Position numbers and translations under genes: made by a program. The notes below the pieces were generated by a model, which was not told the DNA's origin, searched no databases, and saw only the letters and a program-made list of their open reading frames with translations. Shown piece by piece: positions 45,419-55,581 of a stretch of DNA of 64,000 bases. Position 1 is the first letter of the stretch; every line of letters begins with the position of its first letter. Source of the DNA: Vitrella brassicaformis (lineage: Eukaryota; Sar; Vitrellaceae); NCBI GenBank assembly GCA_001179505.1, contig CDMY01000170.1, forward strand, positions 2,446 through 66,445, read 5' to 3'.

Positions 45419-47080
45419 CTGTAGATTGTGGCATGCAGTGCGTTGATCGATGTGTTCTTCGTTCCTTCGTTGAATCGTCCATTAATTGTGCTGGCTGGCA
45501 TGAATGTATAGACATGCAGATTGAGACGACCATTGATATGATTGATGCATGGCATGCAGTGAGCGACTGACAAGACGACACAGTCAGCAGTCAATCAGGT
45601 CGGACGACCTCTTCTACTTGCAGGCTCTGCATCGTCAGTCATACACGGCGACAAGTCAGCTTCTACCATCAGAACGTCCTCCCCGGCAGTGTGTACCGCC
45701 TTTCCCCCCATCCCCCCCTCGCCACTCGCCTTGAGGCTTCCATTTCATCATCTCTCACAGTCACAGCGTCAGATAGGGTCACTAGAGAGCCACCAGGTGG
45801 CGCGACAGAGTCTCTGTGTGATGGCTGCAAGTGCCTTGATCCTCACAGACAGGCCTAGACACACCCGTGCACATATACGGGCAAACGAGGCAATGCAGCC
45901 GGCCGCATACAAAGCGCGGCAGATACAAACGAGCAGACAGAACACCTGGCTCACGCATACACACAAACACGGCCGTGCTCTCGCTCAGCAGGTGATTCCT
46001 CTCTGGCACGCACATACACACACTCACACACACAGACCGACACATCCCGAGAACACGCATCTTTTCTGCCTTCCTGTCGCTCAGAATCAATCCGGCATTG
46101 CACACTATCGTGCGTGAGATAAAAATCAGATGACTACTCCTGTTCCTCTCAAGGTGGCTCTCTCTCGATGTATGCGAGCATCAGGCGTCTAACGCATTGC
46201 CCCTCTCTCCGACAGACTAACGAGCGGTTGTCTTGCTTTGCTGGCCTGCGCCAAAACGAGAATGCACAGAAAGAGAGCCGTTCGTGTGTGTGTGTGCATG
46301 GCGCACGTTCCTGCCCACCTGTCTGTCTAAGGGAACCCGCCAGGCCCCGGGCTGGCAGGGCTGAAGTAACCAGGGGGCGTGTGTGTGTATCTGCGACGCA
46401 TGACACACAACCTGGGCCAGTGCCAATCTGGGAGCCAGTGGCAGTTCCGGGGTTGGTCACGGTCGACACTTGGTCCAGGATGCTCCCCTGGGCTGCACGA
46501 AGAGGGGGCGCCATAAGGGGTGTCGCACCTGAATGTCGGTGAGGGACGGAATGAACAAAATGGGCCTATCTGCGTACATACCGCCGTCGGTAGCGTCGCT
46601 GGCTGTCTCTTGAGCGCCTGTGCACACAGGCACACAGACAGCAGGATCGCAGACAGATAAGGCAAGTCACTATTTGTTGTTCCGCTCATCCCTTAGCTGC
46701 CCGCCCACCTCGAAGGCTCTGTTGGTCCTGTGTGCCCATCGTGGAGGGCACCACAAGCAGAAGGATCACTACGGGGGACCCATTGTGCGAATACACGAGA
46801 AGGGGAGATCTAGAGCCGCGGTCCTGGCGCTGTGACCCTGGTCACTCTCTACTTCATCGGCAGAGATCGTCCAATACCCGCCCGCCGTGATTCCCTTTTT
46901 CCATTCTCGTGACGGAGCTAAGCTCGCAATTCCTCAGAGCCATTCGTGATCGTTTTGTTCAATGAATGCCTTGTGTGTTCATGAGGACGCTCGAATGAAC
47001 GAATGAATGAATGATATAAGCGTGATCTACCGTGTGAGAGTCAGCTTGATCAGCGGGCCGGCCCGGCGGATTCCAGGACG
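45419..47080. other. Intergenic region, mostly without a supported gene
   Basis: About 1.66 kb between the TMEM184-like gene and the tandem array. The right end (46.98-47.02 kb) has gaatgaatgaatga repeats. No domain is recognisable in any frame. A possible short minus-strand gene at 46.4-46.8 kb is listed separately. Confidence 0.4.
46414..46770 (-). other. Possible exons of a small secreted protein
   Basis: Three minus-strand pieces could splice together: ILLLVVPSTMGTQDQQSL (hydrophobic start), then AQETASDATDG (46581-46615), then ATPLMAPPLRAAQG and ILDQVSTVTNPGTATGS (46414-46528). Splice sites fit in frame between the last two. No start codon is visible for the first piece and no family is recognised, so this is tentative. 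Confidence 0.2.
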
Positions 47081-49399
47081 ATGACCGCTGTCGAGCCTCA
47101 TCTGAGCCGTCTGCCTGATGATGTCGGACGGGAGCTCAAGCGGCACCTCTCGGTCGCCAGCTGCGGTGCGCTGCGAGCCACATCAAAATGTGGTGGCTGC
47201 CATCTCATCAGCGAGGACTACCTGACGCGCCGCCTCGACGATGCCATCCACAACAAGGACCTCAGCGGCGTGCTGGCCTACAAGAAGCCCCCCACGACGA
47301 GCCTGGCGTTTCTGCTGCATTTCGCCACGGCCGTCTACAGCGGCCTGTCGGCGGGTCTTGCCAAGTTATTCCCACTCATCGTCTTGGTGTCTGTGATGCT
47401 TCTCGACCTCCATCCTGTGGTGGCCGCCACGTGCAAGGAGCCCACGGACGGGGCGGCGTGCGAGTGGCTGGCTTCTTGGGCTCGATTCCTGTTGGCGAGT
47501 GGGGTAGTGATTGGTGGCTGGTGGCTGCTTCCGGGCGGCTCCATCTGGGACTCGTTCTTTGCCCTCCGCAATACTGATGCGGGCGCCCGGTTTTTCTGCG
47601 GCCGTGTGGGCTGTCTGGTGGTGGTGGTGGTGACAAGCATTGTCGATTGGAAGGAATCGCTGGCCGACCACGTCAGGGGGATCTTCAGCGGTGACCTGAA
47701 CGGCGCGCTGGACCATTGTGTGTCGATTTCCGCGTCCTTCTATGTTTCTGTCTTTGCGGCAGAAATAGTCCTGATACCAGTCGGCAACTGGGTGAGGAGA
47801 ATCAAGTCAGAGATGCCGATGGGCCATGCGGAGTATCTGTTGCGTCTGCTGCACGTCATGGAGGAGGGCGGCTGCTGGGACCGGACTGTTCAGCTCATCT
47901 ATTACCTCGAGAACAGCTGCATCATTCCCTCGCTGCCCATTATCATCGCACCGGCTGACCTGCGACAAGTCGGCAGTCGGGCACTGTTTGACTCTCGGCC
48001 ACCGGCAGTCCGCCAGCTCTCCCTTCTCATCTACAAATTGGTTCCGGGCCTCTCCCTGCATGTCCAGCGTACCACCAACAGCCAAGACGATTTGGCCGGC
48101 CAAGACGATTTGGGAGAGTTGTTTGGGCCGCACCGGCAGGTGCTGACTTTCCTCCCCATCGAGGCGCTGATGCCAACGCATCTTCCCTTCAGCTGCGCAG
48201 CAAGGGCGGCGGTGGTCATGAAGGAGGGAAGTGAGCACCTTGCCGACGCCGCCAAAGGGACTGTTGTAGGCTGCCTTGGCCGGCAGGTAATACGGTGCTG
48301 TAGCCAGCCAAAGAACGCACGCACGGCGCACAGACATGTCGGTCAGTGTGACTGATGGCACGGGTTTGTCAGGTCCGGGCGTTGGCTGCTTTGCCACCGG
48401 AGCAGCTGTCGATGCGGATCGATGAGTTCAAGGGATCCCTCATTGGCAATGCCGATATTCTCTCACGCCTACTGTCCGAGTTGCAATGACGTACGTACGA
48501 GTGCGTCCGTCGCACCCGTGCCATCTGACTGCTGTCCCCTGTCTGTCCGCAGGAGGAGGCTCGTGTGCTGGACGACATGGCGACCTTGGCGGCGCTCGCC
48601 GAGCGACTCGATGGCCAGCGGAGAAAGGCGCTCCTTGAGCTGCTTGGCGCTGGGGGAAAGCAAAAGGATTCAGTGCTTGTCGCTCTCAGCCACAGCTCAA
48701 ATGTCAAGGTGAGAAAGGAAGGCAGCACAGATTTGATATCGACTCGGATCAGTGGCGACAAGGTGATGTGCCGCGTCGTGTAGGTGAAGGATGCGGCAGC
48801 TGCGCTGACAGCGACCCTCACGGATGCGATTGCCACCCTCTCCGTCTACCAATCTGATCCGCCCACCAAACGTGAGAGACCAATCGAAAAAAGGCGGAGA
48901 AAAGACAGCACATCACTCACCGTTTGCTCTTCTCGTGCGCCTGATTGTCTCTCTGTCTCTAGGAGGCAATGACATCTACTCTTCGTTCACGGACTCCATC
49001 CTATATCTCGCTTCCCATGCGCCTACTGGGCCTCGCCCCTATCAACTGACCCCTGACAGCGTCCTCTCGCCCTCTGAGCAGCGTCGACTCGCAGACAAGC
49101 TCAGATTTGAGCTCACCTACAATGTCGTGTGGGGATGCCGCAAGGCGCACAAGGCTGACGGCAGAAGACCGGACGACCCGAACCGTGACAATCGGGACGA
49201 AGCGATAGTCATTCTCTGTGGGGATCGTACGGGTGACGACTTCGCTGCCTCTTTGTGGGTCGTGCGCCGCAATTGCGGTCCCATGACGGGCCAGACACTG
49301 GGGTTCGACATCCGCACCACGGAGACCCCTACGGGAAGCAAGCGTTGCACACAGCAGTGCTTCCCTCGCACGGCAGCGCTCATCCGCGACAAGCTGTAA
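47081..49399 (+). CDS. Tandem family copy 1: F-box-like N-terminus, membrane middle, conserved C-domain
   Basis: No named family recognised. The N-terminus LPDDVGRELKRHLSVASCGA ... EDYLTRRLDDAIHNKDLSGV looks like an F-box, the adaptor fold of SCF ubiquitin ligases. A hydrophobic middle follows (LAKLFPLIVLVSVMLLDL; FLLASGVVIGGWWLLPGG; SASFYVSVFAAEIVLIPVG), then GGCWDRTVQLIYYLENSC, LRQVGSRALFDSRPPAVRQL and FLPIEALMPTHLPFSCAARA. Exon 1 ends at 48288; further exons give LAALPPEQLSMRIDEFKGSL, LDDMATLAALAERLDGQRRK and the C-domain (DIYSSFTDSILYLA ... DEAIVILCGDRTGDDFA ... TTETP). Exon 2 lacks two bases relative to copy 2 (tctcacgcc for tctcacccgcc, about 48468), which brings a TGA before the donor. 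The copy may be inactive, or the base call wrong. Confidence 0.6.
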
Positions 49400-50163
49400 G
49401 CATAGGCCTCTCAAGCAAACAGACAGAACAGGTACGACGGCTGACAGAGGGGGACCATGGGAACTCCTTTGATAGCCGCTGGCTGACTGCAGGTGGTCGT
49501 TTGCATCCTGTGCGGCTGCCTACATGATTTCTTGGGACCTAGCGATGCGACACAGTGTCTGTTTGTGCTGTACGTATGTATGTACGTATGTATGTACGTA
49601 TATTTGTGTGATTGGACCGATCCATCTGTAAGGTAAGCTATTTGTGTGTACGTATGTAGACAGATTCTCTATCATGTGCTCCTGCTGTAGCTAAGCTAGG
49701 CTCGGCTACTCGCTCTCTTTGTCCATCCCTCCCTCTCTCTCTCTCTCTCTCCATCTATCCATCCATCCTGGCCGTCCATCTGTCGGATTTTGCGAACGTT
49801 TTTCCGCCGCCCACCGCAGTGAGACGATGGATGGCACGGTAAGACGGTTGCGTGCATCATGTCACACTCATGCTGTCTTTGGGGTGTGCGTGCCGTGGTG
49901 TATGGTGGATGTGGAGCAGCTTTTTGATCGGTCGAGAGAACAGCCGGTAACTCCCCACGTGTGGATGGATGCTGCGTGTGAATGTGGGCTGGTGGATGGG
50001 TGTGCTGTATTGTTGATGGCACGGTTGACTGGGCAATTGGTCGGCTGTCTGCTGTCTGCCTGCCTGCGATACTGCCTGCCTGTGTGCATGGTGTATTCTC
50101 TGACGGATTCTCTGCCAGTCTCCCAGCCATGTCGTCGTCTCGCTATCCATAAGCATCTCTAAG
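49394..50163. repeat. Duplicated spacer, copy A
   Basis: From the end of copy 1 through gtaagcataggcctctcaag to cataagcatctctaag, this spacer is repeated at 52633-53364. The last 200 bases (from about 49960) look essentially identical. Part contains gtatgtacgtatgta repeats and tct/cat runs. The duplication unit is therefore gene end plus spacer, about 3.2 kb. Confidence 0.85.
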
Positions 50164-50254
50164 CCCATCCCACATCTCTATGCCGGTCGAATGTAAGCTC
50201 GCAGGAAGGTCTCTCCCCGAGTTCCCAGCCTTGTCAGCAGAGCTGTGAAACACG

Positions 50255-52638
50255 ATGTGTAGGAGCCGTCCGAGCTGCCTGCCTGACGACATTATAGATG
50301 ATCTGAAGCGAAATCTGTGTGCCGCCAGCTGCGCTGCTATCCGAGCCACATCAAAGCGCCTCGGCTGCCATCTCATCAGCGAGGACTACCTGACGCGCCG
50401 GCTGGACGATGCCATCCACAACAAGAAACTCAGCGGCGTGCTGACCTGCAAGAAGCCTCCCACGACGGCACTGGCGTTCCTCCTGCACTTCGCCACGGCC
50501 GTCTACAGCGGCACTCGGAGCGGCCTGTTGGTTTGTCTCGCCAAGCTGAGTGTGTTCATTTTCCACCTCGCCGTCGGGGCGCTCCTGTACTTTTTCGCGC
50601 CCCTCTACCCGCTGCACATCGGCTATTGGAAGCTCGTGGAGGTTACGGTCGGCTCGCAGTGCAAGTGGCTCAGCTTCTGCACGGAGATTTTCCTGCTCGT
50701 CTTCCTGCTCCCAAAGGCGTGGGCTTGTATCTCCCCGCGACTTCCACGGGGGTGGTGGTTGCTTCCAGACGGCTCCGTCATTCTGCGGGCTGGCGACATC
50801 CTGGTCGAACTGGCCGAAAGTTTCGACATTATTGCACTGTCTATCGATGGCTATACAGGGTGGAAGTTGGCGATATGGGTATTGTTGCTCGCGCGACTCT
50901 TCATTCCGAGCGACAGCCACTTAAAACTAGTACTCTTCCCGGCTGACATCCTTACGGGAATCTTCAGCGGTGACATCAAGACAGCGGCAGGGAGCTGCAT
51001 CTATCTGTGCGGGTCCGTCTGTATTGTCTCTTTGGCGTGGCTCAATATGTACCGTCTACTCGGCAAGTGGCTGGGGAGAATCGTGTCGGAGCGGCCGATG
51101 GGCCGTGTCGAGTACTTGCTGCGTCTGCTGCATGTCATTGAGGACGGCGGCTGCTGGGACCGGACTGTGCAGGTCATCTGTTATCTCAAGAACAGTCACA
51201 TGATTCCCTCGCTGCCCATCACCATTACACCCGGCGACCTGCGACAAGTCGGCAGTCGGGCACTGTTTGACTCTCGGCCACCGGCAGTCCGCCAGCTCTC
51301 CCTCATCAGCCACAGATTGGTTCCGGGCCTCTCCCTGCAGCGCACCCCCAACGGCCAGGACCATTTAGGCGAGTGGCTTCGGCACGACCGGCAGGTGCTG
51401 ACTTTCCTCCCCATCGAGGCGCTGATGCCAACGCACCTTCCCTTCAGCTGCGCAGCAAGGGCGGCGGCGGCGATGAAAAGGGGAAGTGAACACCTTGCCG
51501 ACGCCGCCAAAGGGACTGTTGTAGGCTGCCTTGGCCGGCAGGTAACATGACGCTGAAGCCAGCCCCACGCACGGCGCACATCAATGTGGCTGATTGCACG
51601 GGTGTGTTAGGTCCGGGCGTTGGCTGCCTTGCCACCGGAGCAGCTGTCGATGCGGATCGATGAGTTCAAGGGATCACTCACTGGCAGTGCCGACATTCTC
51701 TCACCCGCCTACTGTCCGAGTTGCAATGACGTACGTACAAGTCCGTCCGTCGGACTCGTGCCACCTGACTGCTGTCCTGTGTCTGTCCGCAGGAGGAGGC
51801 TCGCGTGCTGGACGACATGGCGACCTTGGCGGCGCTCGCCGAGCGTCTCGATGGCCAGCGGAGAAAGGCGCTCCTTGAGCTGTTTGCTGCTGGGGGAAAG
51901 GATTCAGTGCATTTTCCTGTAAGCGGCAGCTCAAATCTCAAGGTGGGAAAGGAAGGCAGCACAGATTTGATATCGACTCGGATGAGTGGCGACAAGGTGA
52001 TGTGCCGCGTCGTGTAGGTGAATTACGCGGCAACTGCGCTGACAGCGACCCTCACGGATGAGATTGCCACTGTCTCCGTCTACCAATCTGATCCGCCCAC
52101 CAAAGGTGAGTGGCCCGGCCGAGATCAGACAGGCGGAAAAGACAGACAGCACGTCACTCACTGATTGCTCTTCTGGTGCGCCTCACTGTCTGTCTGTCTG
52201 TCTTTGGCCGGCAATTACATCTACTCTTCGTTCACGGATATCTTCCTACATGTCGCCTCCCATGAGCCTACTCGGCCTCGCCCCCCTTACCCTGACAGCA
52301 TCCTCTCACTGTCCGAGCAGTGTCAACTCGCAGGCAAGCTCAGATTTGCGCTCATCTACGATGTCGTGTGGGGCTGTCGCAAGGCGCACAAGGCCGACGG
52401 CAGAGGACCGGACGACCCGGACCGCGACAATCAGGACGAAGCGATAGTCATTCTGTGCGGGGATCGTGCTAGTGACGACTTCGCTGCCTCTTTGCGGACT
52501 CGGCGTCGCAATTACGGTGGCATGACGGGCCAGACACTCTACTTCGAGATCCGCACCACGGAGACCCCCGTGACCAGCGATGGTGGCACACAGCAGCGCT
52601 TCCCTCGAACGGCAAGGCTCGTCCGCGACAAGCTGTAA
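50255..52638 (+). CDS. Tandem family copy 2
   Basis: Same plan as copy 1. The N-terminus is nearly the same (LPDDIIDDLKRNLCAASCAA, EDYLTRRLDDAIHNKKLSGV). The middle differs strongly and is longer: LAKLSVFIFHLAVGALLYFF, FLLVFLLPKAWACI, IWVLLLARLFIP, GSVCIVSLAWLNMYRLLG. Then GGCWDRTVQVICYLKNSH and LRQVGSRALFDSRPPAVRQL return to high similarity. Exon 2 reads through ILSPAYCPSCND into the donor gtacgt in phase, showing the likely ancestral form. Before the C-domain exon, however, copy 1 has ctctag/gaggcaatgac whereas this copy has gtctttgg/ccggcaattac: the acceptor AG is gone. The C-domain itself is open (YIYSSFTDIFLHVA; AIVILCGDRASDDFAAS). Whether it is still spliced in is unknown. Confidence 0.6.
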
Positions 52639-53364
52639 GCATAGGCCTCTCAAGCAAACAGACAGAACAGGTACGGCGGCTGACAGAGGGGGACCATGGG
52701 AACTCCTTTGATAGCCGCTGGCTGACTGCAGGTGGTCGTTTCAATCCTGTGCAGCTGCCTACATGATTTCTTGGGGCCTAGCGATGCGACACAGTGTCTG
52801 TTTGTGCTGTACGTATGTGTCTACGTATATTTGTGTGATTGGACCGATCCATCTGTAAGGTAAGCTATTTGTGTGTACGTATGTAGACAGGTTCTCTATC
52901 GTGTGCTTCTGCTGTAGCCAAGCTAGGCTACTCGCTCTCTTTGTCCGTCTCTCCCTCTCTCTCTCTCCATCCTGGCCATCCATCCATCTATCGGATTTTG
53001 TGACATGTTTCCCGCCGCCCACCGATGAGGGCGGCCACCGGTAAGACGTTTGCGTGCATCATGTCACACTCATGCTGTCTTTGGAGTGTGAGTGCCCTAG
53101 TGCATGGTGGCTGTGGAACAGCTTGTTGATCGGTCAAGAGAACAGCCGGTAACTCCCCACGTGTGGATGGATGCTGCGTGTGAATGTGGGCTGGTGGATG
53201 GGTGTGCTGTATTGTTGATGGCACGGTTGACTGGGCAATTGGTCGGCTGTCTGCTGTCTGCCTGCCTGCGATACTGCCTGCCTGTGTGCATGGTGTATTC
53301 TCTGACGGATTCTCTGCCAGTCTCCCAGCCATGTCGTCGTCTCGCTATCCATAAGCATCTCTAA
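52633..53364. repeat. Duplicated spacer, copy B
   Basis: Counterpart of 49394-50163, with small indels (shorter gtacgtat and tctctc runs). It is followed by about 110 bases of less similar sequence before the start of copy 3. Confidence 0.85.
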
Positions 53365-53476
53365 GCGTCTCTGTGTCTGGGACGAGCCGGTCCAATTTAA
53401 GCTCGCAGGAAGGGGAACACAAAGCTGGAGTGTTTGTTTCGCGAAGTTCCCAGACAACACAGCAGAGCTGTGAAAG

Positions 53477-54973
53477 ATGATGAGTAGGAGCCGTCTGAGC
53501 TGCCTGCCTGACGACATTATAGATGATCTGAAGCGCCATCTGTCGGCCGCCAGCTGCGGTGCTGTCCGAGCCACATCAAAGCGCCTCGGCTGCCATTTCA
53601 TCAGCGAGGACTACCTGACGCGCCGCCTCGACGATGCCATCCACAACAAGAAACTCAGCGGCGTGCCGGCCTACATCAAGCGCCCCGAGACGGCCCTGCA
53701 GCGCGTCACCGCTGTCCGCAGCTCGGTGTCGACATGCCTCAGACATTTTGCCGCCTTCGCTGTGGAGTGGATCGCAGCTTTGGTCACGATGGCTGCGCTC
53801 CTGGCTGTTGTGTTTCTCCTGGTGCCATGGACGCTGAAACTGCATTGGGTCTTGCAGGTGCCTTTCTGGGCTGCTTCCTTCTATCTCATGGGGACGGTGC
53901 CGCACGCGTTGGAACTCTTGGGAGATGAGGGCATGACGCGGGTGCACAACATGGAGACCGAGGCCTTTACCTACTTTCGAGAAATGTGGCGATCTGCCTG
54001 GAGGGCCCTGTGGATATGGGTCCGGTCGAGAGATAGGAAGGTCAGAAGCCGGGTGGACTACTTGTTGCGTCTGCTGCACGTCATTGAGGAGGGCGGCTGC
54101 TGGGACTGGACTGTGCAGCTCATCTATTACCTCGAGAACAGCCGCATCATTCCCTCGCTGCTCATTATCATCGCACCGGCCGATCTGCGACAAGTCGGCA
54201 GTCGGGCACTGTTTGACTCTCGGCCACCGGCAGTCCGCCAGCTCTCCCTCATCAGTCACCGACTTGTGCTTCAGCTCGAGACAGCCGACGGTCCAAAGAC
54301 CCTGATAGTGCGTCTTCAACGTCGTGCGAATGGTCAGGAGGATCATTTGGATGGACAGCTCCTGACCTTCCTGACGCCCAGTACGGTGCCCGACACGCTG
54401 CCCTTCAAAATCGATGAGTTCAATGCATCCGACCCGCCCACCAAATGTGAGTCGCGGTGAAGAAAAGGGCACCGGGCGGCATGGATAGGCCGGCATGTGT
54501 GTGTTTGTGTCTACCGGTCATCAGGGGATCACAACATCTACCCTTCCTTCACGGACCTCATCATTCATATTGCCTCGCGGACGGCTCGCTCTCACGACGG
54601 CGCCTTCGACGAGCGCCCACGAATTATCATCGCGTCCGAAATCGTGCATGGAAACGACCAGCAGCTGCAGTCGGCAGACCGACAAATCGCGGCCAGCCGG
54701 GGGCCCGTCTGGGAGGGCTGCCGCAGGGCCGACAAATGTGGCGGCACACCAACTGCTCACGAGACGATCCTGATCCTCTGTGGGGACAAAGCTGGTGACG
54801 AATTCGCCGTCTCCTATGACATCTTCCTCCCTGTGGCGCAGGTTACTGCGGCGGCTGACATCGTTATCCGCTGGATCATCACGACGGAGCCTCCTGTCAC
54901 CCGCCATTGTCGCCCGGCGGCCCAGCGCTTCCCTCGTACAGTGGCAGTGGTCCACAAAAAACTGCTTAGATAG
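53477..54973 (+). CDS. Tandem family copy 3, shortened form
   Basis: The N-terminus matches copy 2 (LPDDIIDDLKRHLSAASCGA; EDYLTRRLDDAIHNKKLSGV). The middle is different again and shorter (FAVEWIAALVTMAALLAVVF; FLLVPWTLKLHW), then YLLRLLHVIEEGGCWDWTVQ and ALFDSRPPAVRQLSLI. Compared with copies 1 and 2, exons 2 to 4 are missing: LPFKIDEFNASDPPTK joins sequence before IDEF directly to DPPTK. One intron (about 54448-54527, donor gtgagt, acceptor tcatcag) leads in frame to the C-domain exon DHNIYPSFTDLIIHIAS, ETILILCGDKAGDEFAVS and TTEPP. It ends VVHKKLLR. I see no lesion, so this is the copy most likely to be intact. Confidence 0.65.
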
Positions 54974-55581
54974 GTGCGCAGAGGAAGGTCTTGTCTTGTG
55001 CTGCGCATACCAAGGGTTTGTCTGCTTAGCTGCTGATCGCTGTGTGCGGTTGATCGATGTTTTTTGGCGGCTGATGCGTCTTTTGCAGTGCTCGATGGCA
55101 AGAGAATTCGCGTGTGTATGGCACTTGCAGTGTGGCGAGTAGGTCGATGGCACAGACAGGCCGGGTGCATCCTGGTGACTATGGAAGTATTTGTGCATCT
55201 GAGACACCATCTTTGTGAGTGTTGCAAATCTCTTGAGCTGCATGTGGTGAACCAGTGATGAATACACGAGCAAACAGGGACTTGGCAGCTCAGACACGTT
55301 CGCACACGGGTACACAAAGGGAAAACCGACATGACAGATATAAAATGTAGACAGTGATAAATGCCCCCTCCACCCCTCCATCCACCCACCGACATTCACG
55401 CAGCGACATCGGCTGCACACGCGCCCATCAGAAGGCCAGCCAGCCGTCGAGTAATCCATCACCTCAGTGGCTGGACCGTCCAGAGTTCACCAGCCGCATC
55501 AATCAGACACGCCACGCGCCTCCTGGACGGCCGAAAACCACCACAGCAGACACAATACAGCCCCTCACCCTCCCTCCCCAC
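54974..55581. other. Convergent intergenic region
   Basis: About 600 bases between copy 3 (+) and the J-domain-like gene (-). The long antisense frame here is a shadow of the copy 3 exon plus flank. No gene is supported. Confidence 0.45.

Noticed and set aside
45689-46117. Plus-strand frame of about 142 residues
   Set aside because: Rich in CA-repeat translation (His/Thr), no domain and no conserved copy; treated as non-coding.
49719-50162. Open frame ending ...CRRLAIHKHL, repeated at 53104-53364
   Set aside because: It lies in the duplicated spacer, has no recognisable domain and biased composition; its repetition is explained by the spacer duplication rather than by coding constraint.
54521-55462. 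Long minus-strand frame of about 313 residues
   Set aside because: It is antisense to the copy 3 C-domain exon, which is conserved in three other genes on the plus strand, and the rest reads like non-coding flank.
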